Of a DNA stretch of 64,000 nt, positions 32,776 through 43,589 are shown in pieces. Where the stretch lies: NCBI GenBank assembly GCA_009760885.1, contig CM019704.1, positions 12,484,303-12,548,302 of the forward strand. The letters run 5' to 3'. Under the pieces are notes generated by a model that had not been told where the DNA came from, did no database searches, and saw only the letters and a program-made list of their open reading frames with translations. The position numbers and the translations under genes were made by a program. The stretch is from Achatina immaculata. Lineage: Eukaryota > Mollusca > Gastropoda > Stylommatophora > Achatinidae. Within the stretch, counting starts at the first letter, position 1. Each line of letters begins with the position of its first letter.

Positions 32776-33345
32776 AAGAATTAAGGAAATGCAGATGCAA
32801 ACAGAAGACAGATAATTATATTAAAGCTGTTTGCAATGATAATGCAAATGTACTGAGCACAGCAAGCCAGTAAAAACATGAATATCTATAACATCTCATT
32901 ATTTCTGCCATGAAATCCTAATATAACCAGTAAACATGTCCCTCATGGTTTCAGACAAGAATATTTATGATGTTCAAGTTCCATCATGATTTATTATTTT
33001 CATCTTTGTGTTCATACAGTTTATTGCTTTGTTGTTATGAACTGCCAGTCTTAGTGTAACAAAGAACAGATTCAGTAAGCTCAAACCATCATTTTGATAT
33101 TGTTCTTACATCTCAGATAATCTCAAAATGTTTGATGGCCATGTCCCACCAAGATCATGACACCTGGACATGAAACAAGGTTATGACACAAAAATTCCAT
33201 CACTTAGATTCAATCTCTAGCAGGTACCCAGACATACGCATATTGTCTCCTGCAATGTCTAATATATACTTGGACAAAAGTAACAACAAATAAACTTGCC
33301 AGGTGTCTCACAGACATATATGAACAAAACATTTTATGTCAAATC
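32776..33345 (-). promoter_or_regulatory. probable TRPV 3' flank / candidate polyadenylation signals
   Basis: There is no coding content. On the minus strand, AATAAA hexamers lie at 33025-33020 and 32995-32990, roughly 930-960 bp past the TRPV stop codon and beyond the 49-bp array. They are candidates for the transcript's polyadenylation signals; nothing in the sequence proves their use. Confidence 0.3.
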
Positions 33346-33972
33346 CATCATCTCTGCTGTCACCAGGTTCTTTTGTTATAAATCACATATTGCCATCTCC
33401 AGCACTAGCAGCAGTTTTTAGCTATAAATCACATGTTTTTATCTCTACCACTGCCTGCACTTTTTTCTATAAATCACATCCTGTCATCTCCAGTACTGCC
33501 AGCAGTTTTTTGCTATAAATCATCACACACTGGTATCTCTAGCACTGCCAGCAGTTTTTTGCTATAAATCATCACACACTGGTATCTCTAGCACTGCTAG
33601 CAGTTTTTTGCTATAAACCATCACACACTGGTATTTTGAACACTGCCAGCAGTTTTTTGCTATAATTAATCACACACTGCCATTTCCAGCACTGTCAGCA
33701 GTTTTTTGCTATAAATCATCACACACTGGTATCTCTAGCACTGCCAGCAGTTTTTTGCTATAAATCATCACACACTGGTATCTCTAGCACTGCCAGCAGT
33801 TTTTTGTATAAATCAAACACTCATATCTCCAATACTACCAGGAGTTTTCTGCTATAAATCACACACTGGTATCTTTAGCACTGCCAGCATTTTTTGGTAT
33901 AAATCAAACATTGCTGTCTCCAGCTCTGCCATTAGTTTTTGCTGTAAATCACACAGTGGTATCCCTAGCACT
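33346..33972. repeat. 49-bp minisatellite in TRPV 3' UTR, seeded by the stop-codon region, ~13 copies
   Basis: On the minus strand each unit begins agtgctagagataccagtgt and continues gtga, then a tttatagcaaaaaactgc segment. The last coding codons of the TRPV gene (agtgctagggataccactgt, then the stop tga at 33951-33949) are themselves the first unit. The array therefore re-creates the codons S-A-R-D-T-S-V-stop about a dozen times downstream of the real stop. The right-hand units are more diverged. Confidence 0.88.
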
Positions 33973-35031
33973 GCTAGCACTTTCAATGAGAGTAACAAGG
34001 GAAGAACTGGAGCCACCAGTTCCTTTATGCCATTTTTTCCTTCCTTTATGGTTTGATTTTTTCCCTTTTCTCTTCCTTCTTTTCTGTGTTACTTTAACAT
34101 TTGGATTTGCTTCAGTCCAGCAGAGGGCAGCACTGGTTGTCTCAGATGATGCAGTAATGCTGGATTCAGTGTCTCCAATTTCACACCTGTTGTACCCTGG
34201 TGTGTTGTATGCAATTATATCATGTGATAATGATGTTATGATGTCTGTTTCAACACAAGGAACATCAAACTGTTCTAAGCTTTTCATCTGCAGCTGGTGA
34301 AATTGTTGTTTTGATTGAGGAGAATGTCTTCTTTTGTCCTGTTTATTCTTGTTGACAGTATACGTATCACTTAAGGCAGATAATTCAGAATGAACAATTT
34401 TTTGATGTGGCTCATATTGTGGATCATATTGTGTCTCATGTTGCGGATCATGTTGTTCTGTGACATTTTTTGTTGAAGAATCCAGTTTTGGTGGTGGTAG
34501 AGCACTGACAGGATTCTCTGTCTGGGAAACAACAGATGAAAAATATAAATCCTGACTGGCTGTCGCATGTTGGGAAACATGGAACTGAGAGTCTCGTAAT
34601 CTGTCAAAGAAAGCTGTTTCTTCTTTTTCATTCACAGAGACACTGAAGGGATTGACTCTGTTTGAAACTAACCTTTTTCTTCGTCTCACAAGAGAGATTC
34701 TGACATCATTACTTTCATGTTCTGTTGCTGAATCTGGCTCTTGTTTATTAGCTTTCACCGCAGAGCCATTTGGCAAATATGACAGCATTTGGCCTTCACC
34801 TAGAGCATGTGGCGATGATGACTGAGAACTAAAACCACTTGGGTCAGCCACAAATAAGTGACCTTTGGTAAGGTCAATATCCTTTTCCCAGGCCAGCTGG
34901 GCTACAGTACTGGACAGCAAAGCTTGGCTATCTTCATTTAACAGCTGACCCTTCTTGAGTGACTCCTCCAGTTCAAATGGTTCCCCCTGTTTCTTTTTAC
35001 GCAGCTGTCGTATAACTTCCTTACCAAGAGT
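33949..35031 (-). CDS. TRPV-family cation channel, last coding exon (long cytoplasmic C-terminal tail)
   Basis: The exon starts after the acceptor ctctctttcag (35042-35032) in phase 0. Its first residues TLGKEVIRQLRKKK continue the TRPV proximal C-terminus of the exon at 43091-42948. It encodes 360 residues and a stop. Visible features are a charged, probably helical start (residues 1-45), Ser/Thr-rich linkers, a basic cluster LVRRRKRLV (residues about 109-117), a short tandem coding repeat with DPQHETQYDPQYEP (residues about 185-200), a strongly basic segment with QKRRKRKGKK, and the terminus R-D-T-T-V, which fits a class I PDZ-binding motif (x-S/T-x-hydrophobic). A tail this long is unusual for the family. 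The stop lies in the first unit of a 49-bp minisatellite, and the acceptor in the last unit of a 46-bp one. The assignment depends on the splice phase and the WK-TLGKEVI junction. Confidence 0.82.
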   Translation of the reverse strand, partial: TLGKEVIRQLRKKKQGEPFELEESLKKGQLLNEDSQALLSSTVAQLAWEKDIDLTKGHLFVADPSGFSSQSSSPHALGEGQMLSYLPNGSAVKANKQEPDSATEHESNDVRISLVRRRKRLVSNRVNPFSVSVNEKEETAFFDRLRDSQFHVSQHATASQDLYFSSVVSQTENPVSALPPPKLDSSTKNVTEQHDPQHETQYDPQYEPHQKIVHSELSALSDTYTVNKNKQDKRRHSPQSKQQFHQLQMKSLEQFDVPCVETDIITSLSHDIIAYNTPGYNRCEIGDTESSITASSETTSAALCWTEANPNVKVTQKRRKRKGKKSNHKGRKKWHKGTGGSSSSLVTLIESASSARDTTV

Positions 35032-35446
35032 CTGAAAGAGAGAGTAATATCTAAATATTTACATTGTATCCAAGGATCTGAAAGAGAGAGTAATATCTAA
35101 ATATTTACATTGTATCCAAGGATCTGAAAGAGAGAGTAATATCTAAATATTTACATTGTATCCAAGGATCTGAAAGAGAGAGTAATATTTAAATATTTAC
35201 ATTGTATCCAAGGATCTGAAAAAGAGAGTAATATTTAAATATTTACATTGTATCCAAGGATCTGAAAAAGAGAGTAATATTTAAATATTTACATTGTATC
35301 CAAGGATCTGAAAGAGAGAGTAATATCTAAATATTTACATTGTATCCAAGGATCTGAAAAAGAGAGTAATATCTAAATATTTACATTGTATCCAAGGATC
35401 TGAAAGAGAGTGTAATATCTAAATATTTACATTGTATCCAAAGATC
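35032..35446. repeat. 46-bp minisatellite made of the TRPV splice-acceptor region, ~9 copies
   Basis: Period 46 bp (gatctg ends at 35080, 35126 and so on). On the minus strand every unit contains tattactctctctttcag followed by atccttgg. The true junction reads ctctctttcag then actcttggtaagg, so the array repeats the polypyrimidine tract, the AG and the first bases of the exon. Each unit looks like a usable acceptor. Confidence 0.92.
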
Positions 35447-35584
35447 TTAATTTTTGCATTTCTTCTTTTTTTCCCCAGCAGAACAATCTGGCAATATTAG
35501 ATGACTTACAAGGCGTGTACAGGAAATTTTCTAGACTGATCCTATATTTTAAAAACTCATCATATATCCTACTGACCACTATAA

Positions 35585-38500
35585 AATTAAAAGTAGTTCT
35601 CCTGCACATGGATAATTCAGTGCCAACACTTTATCCATTGATGGAATGTTCCATGGAAGTCTGTTTGGACGATGCTGTTGAATACCACTTGCAATTCTGT
35701 CTGGATGTCCTTATTGTTGTCAAAACAATACCCTTTCAGCTTCATCTTTAATTATGGGAGCAGAAAGAAGTCACATGGGGCCAAAACTGGTGAATAAGGG
35801 GAGTAGGGGAATAAGGGGAATGGGGAATGACAGCCATGTTGTTCTTGACCTAAAACTGTTGGATGTTGCACACACTATGAATAGTGGCACTGTCATGGTG
35901 AAGCAGCCAATTTTTTCACTTGCTGCAGACTGGAGTGTCTCCTCACATACACCTACAGTCACAAGCAAAGGTGTCTCTTCACATACACCTACAGTCACAA
36001 GCTGATGTGTCTCCTCACATACACCTACAGTCACAAGCAAAGGTGTCTCCTCACATACACCTACAGTCACAAGCAAAGGTGTCTCTTCACATACACCTAC
36101 AGTCACAAGCAAAGGTGTCTCTTCACATACACCTACAGTCACAAGCTGATGTGTCTCCTCACATACACCTACAGTCACAAGCAAAGGTGTCTCCTCACAT
36201 ACACCTACAGTCACAAGCAAAGGTGTCTCCTCACATACACCTACAGTTACAAGCAAAGGTGTCTCCTCACATACACCTACAGTCACAGGCTGAGGTGTCT
36301 CCTGACATACACCTGCAGTCACAGGCTGAGGTGTCTCCTCACATACACCTACAGTCACAGGCTGAGGTGTCTCCTTACATACACCTACAGTCACAAGCAA
36401 AGGTGTCTCCTCACATACACCTACAGTCACAGGCTGAGGTGTCTCCTCACATACACCTACAGTCACAGGCTGAGGTGTCTCCTCACATACACCTACAGTC
36501 ACAGGCTGAGGTGTCTCCTCACATACACCTACAGTCACAGGCTGAGGTGTCTCCTCACATACACCTACAGTCACAGGCTGAGGTGTCTCCTCACATACAC
36601 CTGCAGTCACAGGCTGAGGTGTCTCCTCACATACACCTACAGTCACAGGCTGAGGTGTCTCCTCACATACACCTACAGTCACAAGCAAAGGTGTCTCCTC
36701 ACATACACCTACAGTCACAAGCAAAGGTGTCTCCTCACATACACCTATAGTCACAAGCAAAGGTGTCTCCTCACATACACCTACAGTCACAGGCAAGGTG
36801 TCTCTTCACATACACCTACAGTCACAAGCTGATGTGTCTCCTCACATACACCTACAGTCACAAGCAAAGGTGTCTCCTCACATACACCTACAGTCACAAG
36901 CAAAGGTGTCTCCTCACATACACCTACAGTTACAAGCAAAGGTGTCTCCTCACATACACCTACAGTCACAGGCTGAGGTGTCTCCTGACATACACCTGCA
37001 GTCACAGGCTGAGGTGTCTCCTCACATACACCTACAGTCACAGGCTGAGGTGTCTCCTTACATACACCTACAGTCACAGCAAAGGTGTCTCCTCACATAC
37101 ACCTACAGTCACAGGCTGAGGTGTCTCCTCACATACACCTACAGTCACAGGCTGAGGTGTCTCCTGACATACACCTACAGTCACAGGCTGAGGTGTCTCC
37201 TCACATACACCTACAGTCACAGGCTGAGGTGTCTCCTCACATACACCTACAGTCACAGGCTGAGGTGTCTCCTCACATACACCTGCAGTCACAGGCTGAG
37301 GTGTCTCCTCACATACACCTACAGTCACAGGCTGAGGTGTCTCCTCACATACACCTACAGTCACAAGCAAAGGTGTCTCCTCACATACACCTACAGTCAC
37401 AAGCAAAGGTGTCTCCTCACATACACCTACAGTCACAAGCAAAGGTGTCTCCTCACATACACCTACAGTCACAGGCTGGGGTGTCTCCTCACATACACCT
37501 GTAGTCACAGGCTGGGGTGTCTCCTCACATACACCTGCAGTCACAGGCTGGGGTGTCTCCTTACAGACCCCTGTAGTCACAGGCTGGGGTGTCTCCTCAC
37601 ATACCCCTGTAGTCACAGGCTGGGGTGTCTCCTTACATACCCCTGTAGTCACAGGCTGGGGTGTCTCCTTACATACCCCTGTAGTCACAGGCTGGGGTGT
37701 CTCCTTACATACCCCCGCAGTCACAGGCTGGGGTGTCTCCTCACATACCCCTGTAGTAACAGGCTGGGGTGTCTCCTCACATACCCCTGTAGTCACAGGC
37801 TGAGGTGTCTCCTCACATACCCCTGTAGTTATAGGCTGGGGTGTCTCCTCACATACACCTACAGTCACAGGCTGGGGTGTCTCCTCACATACCATTGTAG
37901 TCACAGGCTGGGGTGTCTCCTTAAATACCGTTGTAGTCACAGGCTGGGGTGTCTCCTCACATACACCTACAGTCACAGGTTGGGGTGTCTCCTCACATAC
38001 CGTTGTAGTCACAGGCTGGGGTGTCTCCTTACATACCCCTGTAGTCACAGGCTGGGGTGTCTCCTTACATACCCCTGCAGTCACAGGCTGGGGTGTCTCC
38101 TCACATACCCCTGTAGTCACAGGCTGGGGTGTCTCCTTACATACCCTTGTAGTCACAGGCTGGGGTGTCTCCTTACATACCCCTGTAGTCACAGGCTGGG
38201 GTGTCTCCTTACATACCCTTGTAGTCACAGGCTGGGGTGTCTCCTCACATACCCTTGTAGTCACAGGCTGGGGTGTCTCCTTACATACACCTACAGTCAC
38301 AGGCTGGAGTGTCTCCTCACATACCCTTGTAGTCACAGGCTGGGGTGTCTCCTCACATACACCTGCAGTCACAGGCTGGGGTGTCTCCTTACATACCCTT
38401 GTAGTCACAGGCTGGGATGTCTCCTTACATACCCTTGTAGTCACAGGCTGGGGTCTCCTCACATACCCTTGTAGTCACAGGCTGGGGTGTCTCCTTACAT

Positions 38501-39800
38501 ACCATTGTAGTCACAGGCTGGGGTGTCTCCTCACATACCCTTGTAGTCACAGGCTGGGGTGTCTCCTTACATACCCTTGTAGTCACAGGCTGGGGTGTCT
38601 CCTCACATACCCTTGTAGTCACAGGCTGGGGTGTCTCCTTACATACCCTTGTAGTCACAGGCTGGGGTGTCTCCTTACATAAGCTTGTAGTCACAGGCTG
38701 GGGTGTCTCCTCACATACCCTTGTAGTCACAGGCTGGGGTGTCTCCTTACATACCCTTGTAGTCACAGGCTGGGGTGTCTCCTCACATACCCTTGTAGTC
38801 ACAGGCTGGGGTGTCTCCTTACATACACCTACAGTCACAGGCTGGGGTGTCTCCTCACATACCCTTGTAGTCACAGGCTGGGGTGTCTCCTTACATACCC
38901 TTGTAGTCACAGGCTGGGGTGTCTCCTGACATACCCTTGTAGTCACAGGCTGGGGTGTCTCCTTACATACCCTTGTAGTCACAGGCTGGGGTGTCTCCTT
39001 ACATACCCTTGTAGTCACAGGCTGGGGTGTCTCCTTACATACCCCTGTAGTCACAGGCTGGGGTGTTTCCTCAAATACCCTTGTAGTCACAGGTTGGGGT
39101 GTCTCCTCACATACCCTTGTAGTCACAGGCTGGGGTGTCTCCTCACATACCCTTGTAGTCACAGCAAAACATCACAGAAGAAGTTGGAATTCACGGTCTA
39201 GCCAGCAGGGACAAAGCCTTGGGGAACAACTCCTGTGACCCCACAGAAAATGATCATCATGCTCTTGACATGGGTTAACTGTCTGGCCTTTTAGGTCTTG
39301 GTGACCCTGGACTTTTCCATTGGGATGACTGGTGATTTGTCTCTGTGTTATAAACATAAACCCAGCTCTCATCACAAAGTATGACCTTAGACAAGGAGGT
39401 TTCATTCTCTGATGCGAACTGTTGAAGCTCAGTGGAGACACCAACAAGTTGTTGCATGTGGTCACCTGTGAGATCCTGGAGACATATTTGGCTGCAATGT
39501 AATAATGCCCAACTCTTCAGTGAGGATTTTCTGATATTTTCCAGAATCAGTTCCCACTGCCTTACATAAGTCAAGGGCCTCACTGCATGCTCACTTTTAT
39601 CAACTGATGTTAGACTGGCCTTGAATCACACATGCCATATGTGTCCATTCAAGAGATTTCTCACCAAACACTTACTGAATCTTTGAATCAATTCAGATTG
39701 TCTGAGACTTCAAAATTAAATGCAGAACTGCTGCTCATTTTTTCACATCCATCTTGACAATCACTGGATAACAAGCTCATGTTGGTAAAGAAATGAGCAT
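35585..39800 (-). pseudogene. mariner transposon split by its own expanded minisatellite
   Basis: Minus-strand mariner transposase pieces lie on both sides of the 36-bp array. Right side (39600-39170): ILENIRKSSLKSW, VILCDESWVYVYNTETN (first catalytic Asp), QWKSPGSPRPKR, then in other frames GVVPQGFVPAGQTVNSNFFCDVLL. Left side (35940-35585): WLLHHDSATIHSV (second Asp), VIPHSPYSP, APxCDFF (third Asp) and KLKGYCFDNNKDIQTE. Frames shift several times. The N-terminal part, near 39600-39800, is decayed, and I could not see clear inverted ends. It lies in the last TRPV intron, in the same orientation as the gene. Confidence 0.85.
35940..39165. repeat. 36-bp minisatellite inside mariner, ~90 copies
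   Basis: The unit contains cacaggctgaggtgtctcct followed by cacatacacctacagt. The left half (to about 37480) uses mainly ctgag/acctacag variants and the right half mainly ctggg/ccttgtag variants. On the minus strand the units read LQGYVRRHPSL plus one codon, matching the mariner segment between the two flanking pieces, so the array arose from transposase codons. Because 36 is a multiple of 3 and units lack stops, open frames of up to 558 codons exist on both strands; I treat them as artefacts. Confidence 0.95.
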
Positions 39801-39962
39801 CACTGTAAACCTAGCTTTGTGCCACTTGGTACACTGATTCACAGCACATGCTAGCACTGCCATCTGCCACTGCATTCATGCCACTTCAACTGGATTAGGC
39901 ACTGTGGTCTCAGTCTGGACAATTTATGATCACACTCAAATAACATGCACCATGGGCTAGCA

Positions 39963-40668
39963 AAACAGGACTTGAAATTAACAAAACAAAAATAATGAAA
40001 GTTCCCATTAATCAAAATGGAAAAACTCACATAGAAGGGACAGATATTGGAGAAGTCAATCAATCTGCATACCTTGGCAGCTACACAGACCAGGATGGTG
40101 ACACCAGAAAGGAAGTTAGAATTAGAATTGCAAAAGCAGCATCGATCTTCAAGAATCTTGAGAACATATGGCATTCAAAAGTTATAAGCACAAAAACCAA
40201 GTTAAGACTATTCAATTCAAATGTAATATCCACCCTCATTTATGCATGTGAAAGCTGGAAAACATCTAAAGAAACAGACAACAAATTAGACTCTTTTGAA
40301 AACAAATGCCTAAGGAAAATACTCGGCATCACGTGGAACGAATTCAAGAACAATGCAGAGATATGACAGATAAATGAACAACAACCAGTCTCATAGGTGA
40401 TCAGGAAAAGGAGATGGACATATGTTGGTCACGTGATGAGAAGAAACAGTCAGAGAATTCCAAAACAAGCTATCACAACAGGCCAAAGAAAAAGAGGCAG
40501 ACCATGTGAAACTCTGAAGAGGACATTGTTAAGAGAGGCCAAATTAATAGGCATAAAATCCCTTGATGAGGTTGAAAGACTTGCCGAAGACAGGAAAAAT
40601 TGGCGAACTACCTTGAGAGTCCTATGTGACGTTTAACGGCATGGGAAGGATATAAGATAAGATGGGAG
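39963..40668 (+). mobile_element. LINE-C 3' part (5'-truncated)
   Basis: Begins in GLEINKTKIMKVPINQNG and continues AYLGSYTDQDGDTRKEVR, VISTLIYACESWKTSKE, KCLRKILGITWNEFK, RKRRWTYVGHVMRRN and RKRGRPCETLKRTLLREA to ALC/VLCDV and a stop, then the gatataagataagat tail. One stop near 40365 interrupts it. It directly abuts the mariner remnant in the last TRPV intron. Confidence 0.9.
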
Positions 40669-40879
40669 ATAAAGAAACTGCTTGGATAAAACCATTAACT
40701 CCTTGACTTTCCTGAAAATGAAGTCTTTTTTTTTTTCAAACAAATGAGAAACGTCTTTTGGTAAAGATGTGTAAAAATGAATTAAAACATAAAAAAAATT
40801 CAGCTGAAAAATTAATGATTTGCTGCCTACACACTTTAGTGAACTTTGTAGATAAATATTCATTAAGACAGCATTTCTA
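40669..40879. other. intron spacer
   Basis: AT-rich; no gene recognised. A minus-strand frame at 40863-40633 has no domain. Confidence 0.4.
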
Positions 40880-41230
40880 GCAATGGAAAGTTACTAAAAC
40901 AAACCTTCCATTTGAACACAAGAGAACCAACTAAACACAGAAATTTTAAACAAACTTTCCATCTAAACATAGAAAAAAATAAACAAACCTTCATCTAAAC
41001 ACAAAAAACATAAACTTTCCACATAAGAATATCTTCCATCTAAATACAGAAGACATAAACAAATCTTTCATCCAAACAAAAAAAAAACTTCCATCTAAAT
41101 ATAGAAAACCTAAACACAACTTTCATTTAAGTACAGAAAATATAAACAAAACAAACTTTTCATCTAAACACAGAAGATATAAACAAATCTTCCAACTAAA
41201 TAAAGAAAACCTAAACACATCTTTTATGTG
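40880..41230. repeat. donor-derived minisatellite, left part (split by LINE-B)
   Basis: Diverged units contain ttccatctaaacacagaaaa and ataaacaaac. They are the older part of the array that continues at 42665-42960 beyond the LINE-B insertion. Confidence 0.8.
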
Positions 41231-42664
41231 ATGACCACCGGACTATCAGCCTCTCATGTCACATAACGAAGCTACTTCTGAGAATAATTATGAGAAGAAC
41301 AAGGAAAAATGATAAAAATGGAAATAGCAGATGAACAGTTTGGATTTGTTGAAGGAAAGGGAACACACAATGCCATTTATGCTTTACGAACACTAACAGA
41401 AAGAGCTTTAGAAGTACAGAAAGATCTCTGCTTATGCTTCATTGATTACACCAAGGCATTTGACGAGGTGAAACATAATGAAATTATTAAAATGCTTGAA
41501 GACATCAATATAGACAGCAAAGACCTGAGGATTGTAAAACATCTATACTGGCAGCAAGAAGCAGCAGTTCGAGTTGAAAATAGAATTGGAAAATATCAAC
41601 CTATAAAACAAGGGGTGCGACAAGGATGTGTACTATCTCCAGACCTTTTTTCTCTGTATAGCGAGAATATTCTAAGAACAATCATCACAGAACCAGGCAT
41701 AAAAATTGGAGGATACAATATTAACAACCTTCGGTAAGCTGACGACACAGTACTGATAGCTGAGAACCAACAAGACCTGCAAAATCTCTTGGATAAAGTC
41801 GCCAAAGAAAGTGAACAGAAAGGCCTTACTTTGAACATCAAAAAGACAGAGACTATGGTTATATCTAGAAGAACAACAGAAAGGATGTTGAGCAATAGAG
41901 GGCTCACCTGGGCAAGAGCAGAAAAAAAGGCGAAGGACAGGCATTTGTGGAAAACCCTTGCGGAAGCCCCATGTGCCCTGGGCACTTAAGGTTCAGAGAG
42001 AGAGAGATGGTTATATCTAAGAAACAGAATCCACCAGCATGCAGTATTAAATTAAACGGAACTATTCTAAAGCAGGTGCAGAAATTCAAATACCTTGGAG
42101 CAGTAATAACTTCAGATGGGAAATGCAGAACAGAAATTAGGAACAGAATAGGCCAAGCAAAGACTGCATTTCAGAGAATGAGAAACATATTAACCAACAC
42201 ATCCTTATCAATGAATGTTAGAAAACGAGTCCTAAAATGCTATATTGAACCTATCTTGTTATATGGAAGTGAATCATGGACAATAGGCAAGTCTGCACAA
42301 AAATCATTGGAAGCAGCAGAAATGTGGTTTATTAGAAGAATGTTGTGAATCCCCTGGACAGCAAAAATAACTAATGAAGAATGTAGGAGAAGAGCTGGAG
42401 AGACAAAAAACCTTGTCAAAAAGATAAGAGAGAGACAATGTACTTTCATAGGACATGCAATGAGAAGAGGGGGCATTGAAAATATTATAACAACAGGAAA
42501 AATAGAAGGAAGAAGATCAAGAGGAAGACCAAGAGAAATGATACTGGACAGTCTGACGGGATGGTGTGAGAGGAGATCACCAACTGAGCTGATGGCCTGC
42601 ATGAAGGATCGCGTACTCTGGAGAAGCATAATAGCCAACGCCAGTCGGCACGGCACATGATGAT
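41231..42664 (+). mobile_element. LINE-B 3' part inserted in a TRPV intron minisatellite
   Basis: A 5'-truncated, little-decayed copy. [77 protein letters not shown]. The YADD box is hit by a stop (NLR, stop, ADDTVLIAE near 41735). The C-terminus has AVITSDGKCRTEIRNRIGQ, GHAMRRGGIENI, GRRSRGRPREM and IIANASRHGT, then the (gat)n tail at 42657-42667. It is interrupted by a 137-bp LINE-D 3' end at 41870-42006. It is closely similar to the copy at 16728-20825. Confidence 0.9.
41870..42006 (+). mobile_element. LINE-D 3' end inserted in LINE-B, 13-bp target duplication
   Basis: A very short insertion encoding TTERMLSNRGLTWARAEKK and LWKTLAEAPCALGT followed by a stop, with an (ag)n tail. atggttatatcta occurs just before (about 41856) and just after it (about 42007). 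Removing it rejoins the LINE-B frame KKTETMVIS-KKQNPPACS. Confidence 0.9.
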
Positions 42665-42960
42665 GATCTTTCATCTAAATACAAAAGACCTAAACAAATC
42701 TGTCATCTAAACAAAATAAACTTTCCATCTAAATACAGAAAATATAAACAAAGCTGCCATCTAGACGCAGAAAACATAAACAAACCTTTCATCTAAACAA
42801 ACCCTCCATCTAAACATAAACAAAGCTTCTATCTAAACACAGAAAATAAACAAACCCATATAAACATAAACCACCTAAACAAATCTTCCATCTAAGCATA
42901 AACAAACCTTCCACCTAAACAAATCTTCCATCTAAACATAAACAAACCTTCCATCTAAAC
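42665..42960. repeat. ~23-bp minisatellite seeded by the TRPV splice-donor site
   Basis: On the minus strand the units contain tttagatggaaggtttgttt and atg. The end of the neighbouring exon reads gtgtttagatggaag followed by the donor gtttgttt, so the array repeats the last codons of the exon together with the donor. Some units have ggaaggt (donor kept) and others ggaagat (donor GT lost). Confidence 0.88.
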
Positions 42961-43091
42961 ACTGCATCTTTTCGTGTCTTAGCTTTAGACTTGGAGCAGC
43001 TTCTGATGACAACAAGTGCTCGCTCTTCAGGAAGAGGAGGGCTAGCATCATCAGGACGAGCAGCCCCAGCTAACCTGACAGAATATGCTTG
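42948..43091 (-). CDS. TRPV-family channel, exon for proximal C-terminus
   Basis: 144 bp, 48 codons, phase 0 at both ends. Acceptor tctaaagtttcag, donor gtttgtttatg. It encodes QAYSVRLAG, a Pro/Asp-rich loop, then ALVVIRSCSKSKAKTRKDAVF and RWK. The KTRAKxRK...WK-like block is characteristic of invertebrate TRPV (OSM-9/OCR type) proximal C-termini and reads directly into TLGKEVIRQL of the last exon. The donor is weak at +3/+4 compared with the usual GTRAGT. The expected segment between the TRP box and QAYSV (about 20 residues) is not present in this exon or in the 498-bp intron upstream. Confidence 0.85.
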
Positions 43092-43589
43092 CTGAAACTT
43101 TAGAAGATTCATTTTCAATTATCTTTGCTCACATTTAGTGGTTATTTGTTAACTTTCTTCCAGCATTGTTGTATGCACTATTGGTTTGTACTTATTTGTA
43201 TCTTTATTCACCTACACAGCTATTTGTTATCTTGGTTCACATATTGTGGTTATTATTACCTTTGCTAATTAAATAACAATTTAGCAAAAAAACTGACACT
43301 AAAAAATCAAAGAAAACAAAACACAACAGAAATAAATGATGAAAGTGTATAAACCATTTCACTGGATACCCCATGACTAATGAGCATACATTAAGGTTCC
43401 AAGGAACTAATGGTGAGAATGATGAACTCAGATTAGCATGGTCCAGGTATAGTCTTTCATAATGATCTTGTTTTTGTGGGACTACCAGGATTAAGATAAA
43501 TCTGACCTTCAACTGTTGAGGGAATCTTGGGTTCTAAGGGTTAAATGGTGCCCATCCTCAAACTGTTTCAATCATGTGTTAGTCCTCAC

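Noticed and set aside
33911..34300. 129-codon plus-strand frame opposite the TRPV tail
   Set aside because: A shadow of the minus-strand TRPV exon and the 49-bp array; no independent coding signal.
36798..38474. Open frames of 558, 462, 341 and 276 codons on both strands
   Set aside because: They lie entirely in the 36-bp array, where a stop-free unit with a period divisible by 3 gives open frames automatically. There is no start context, domain or exon structure.
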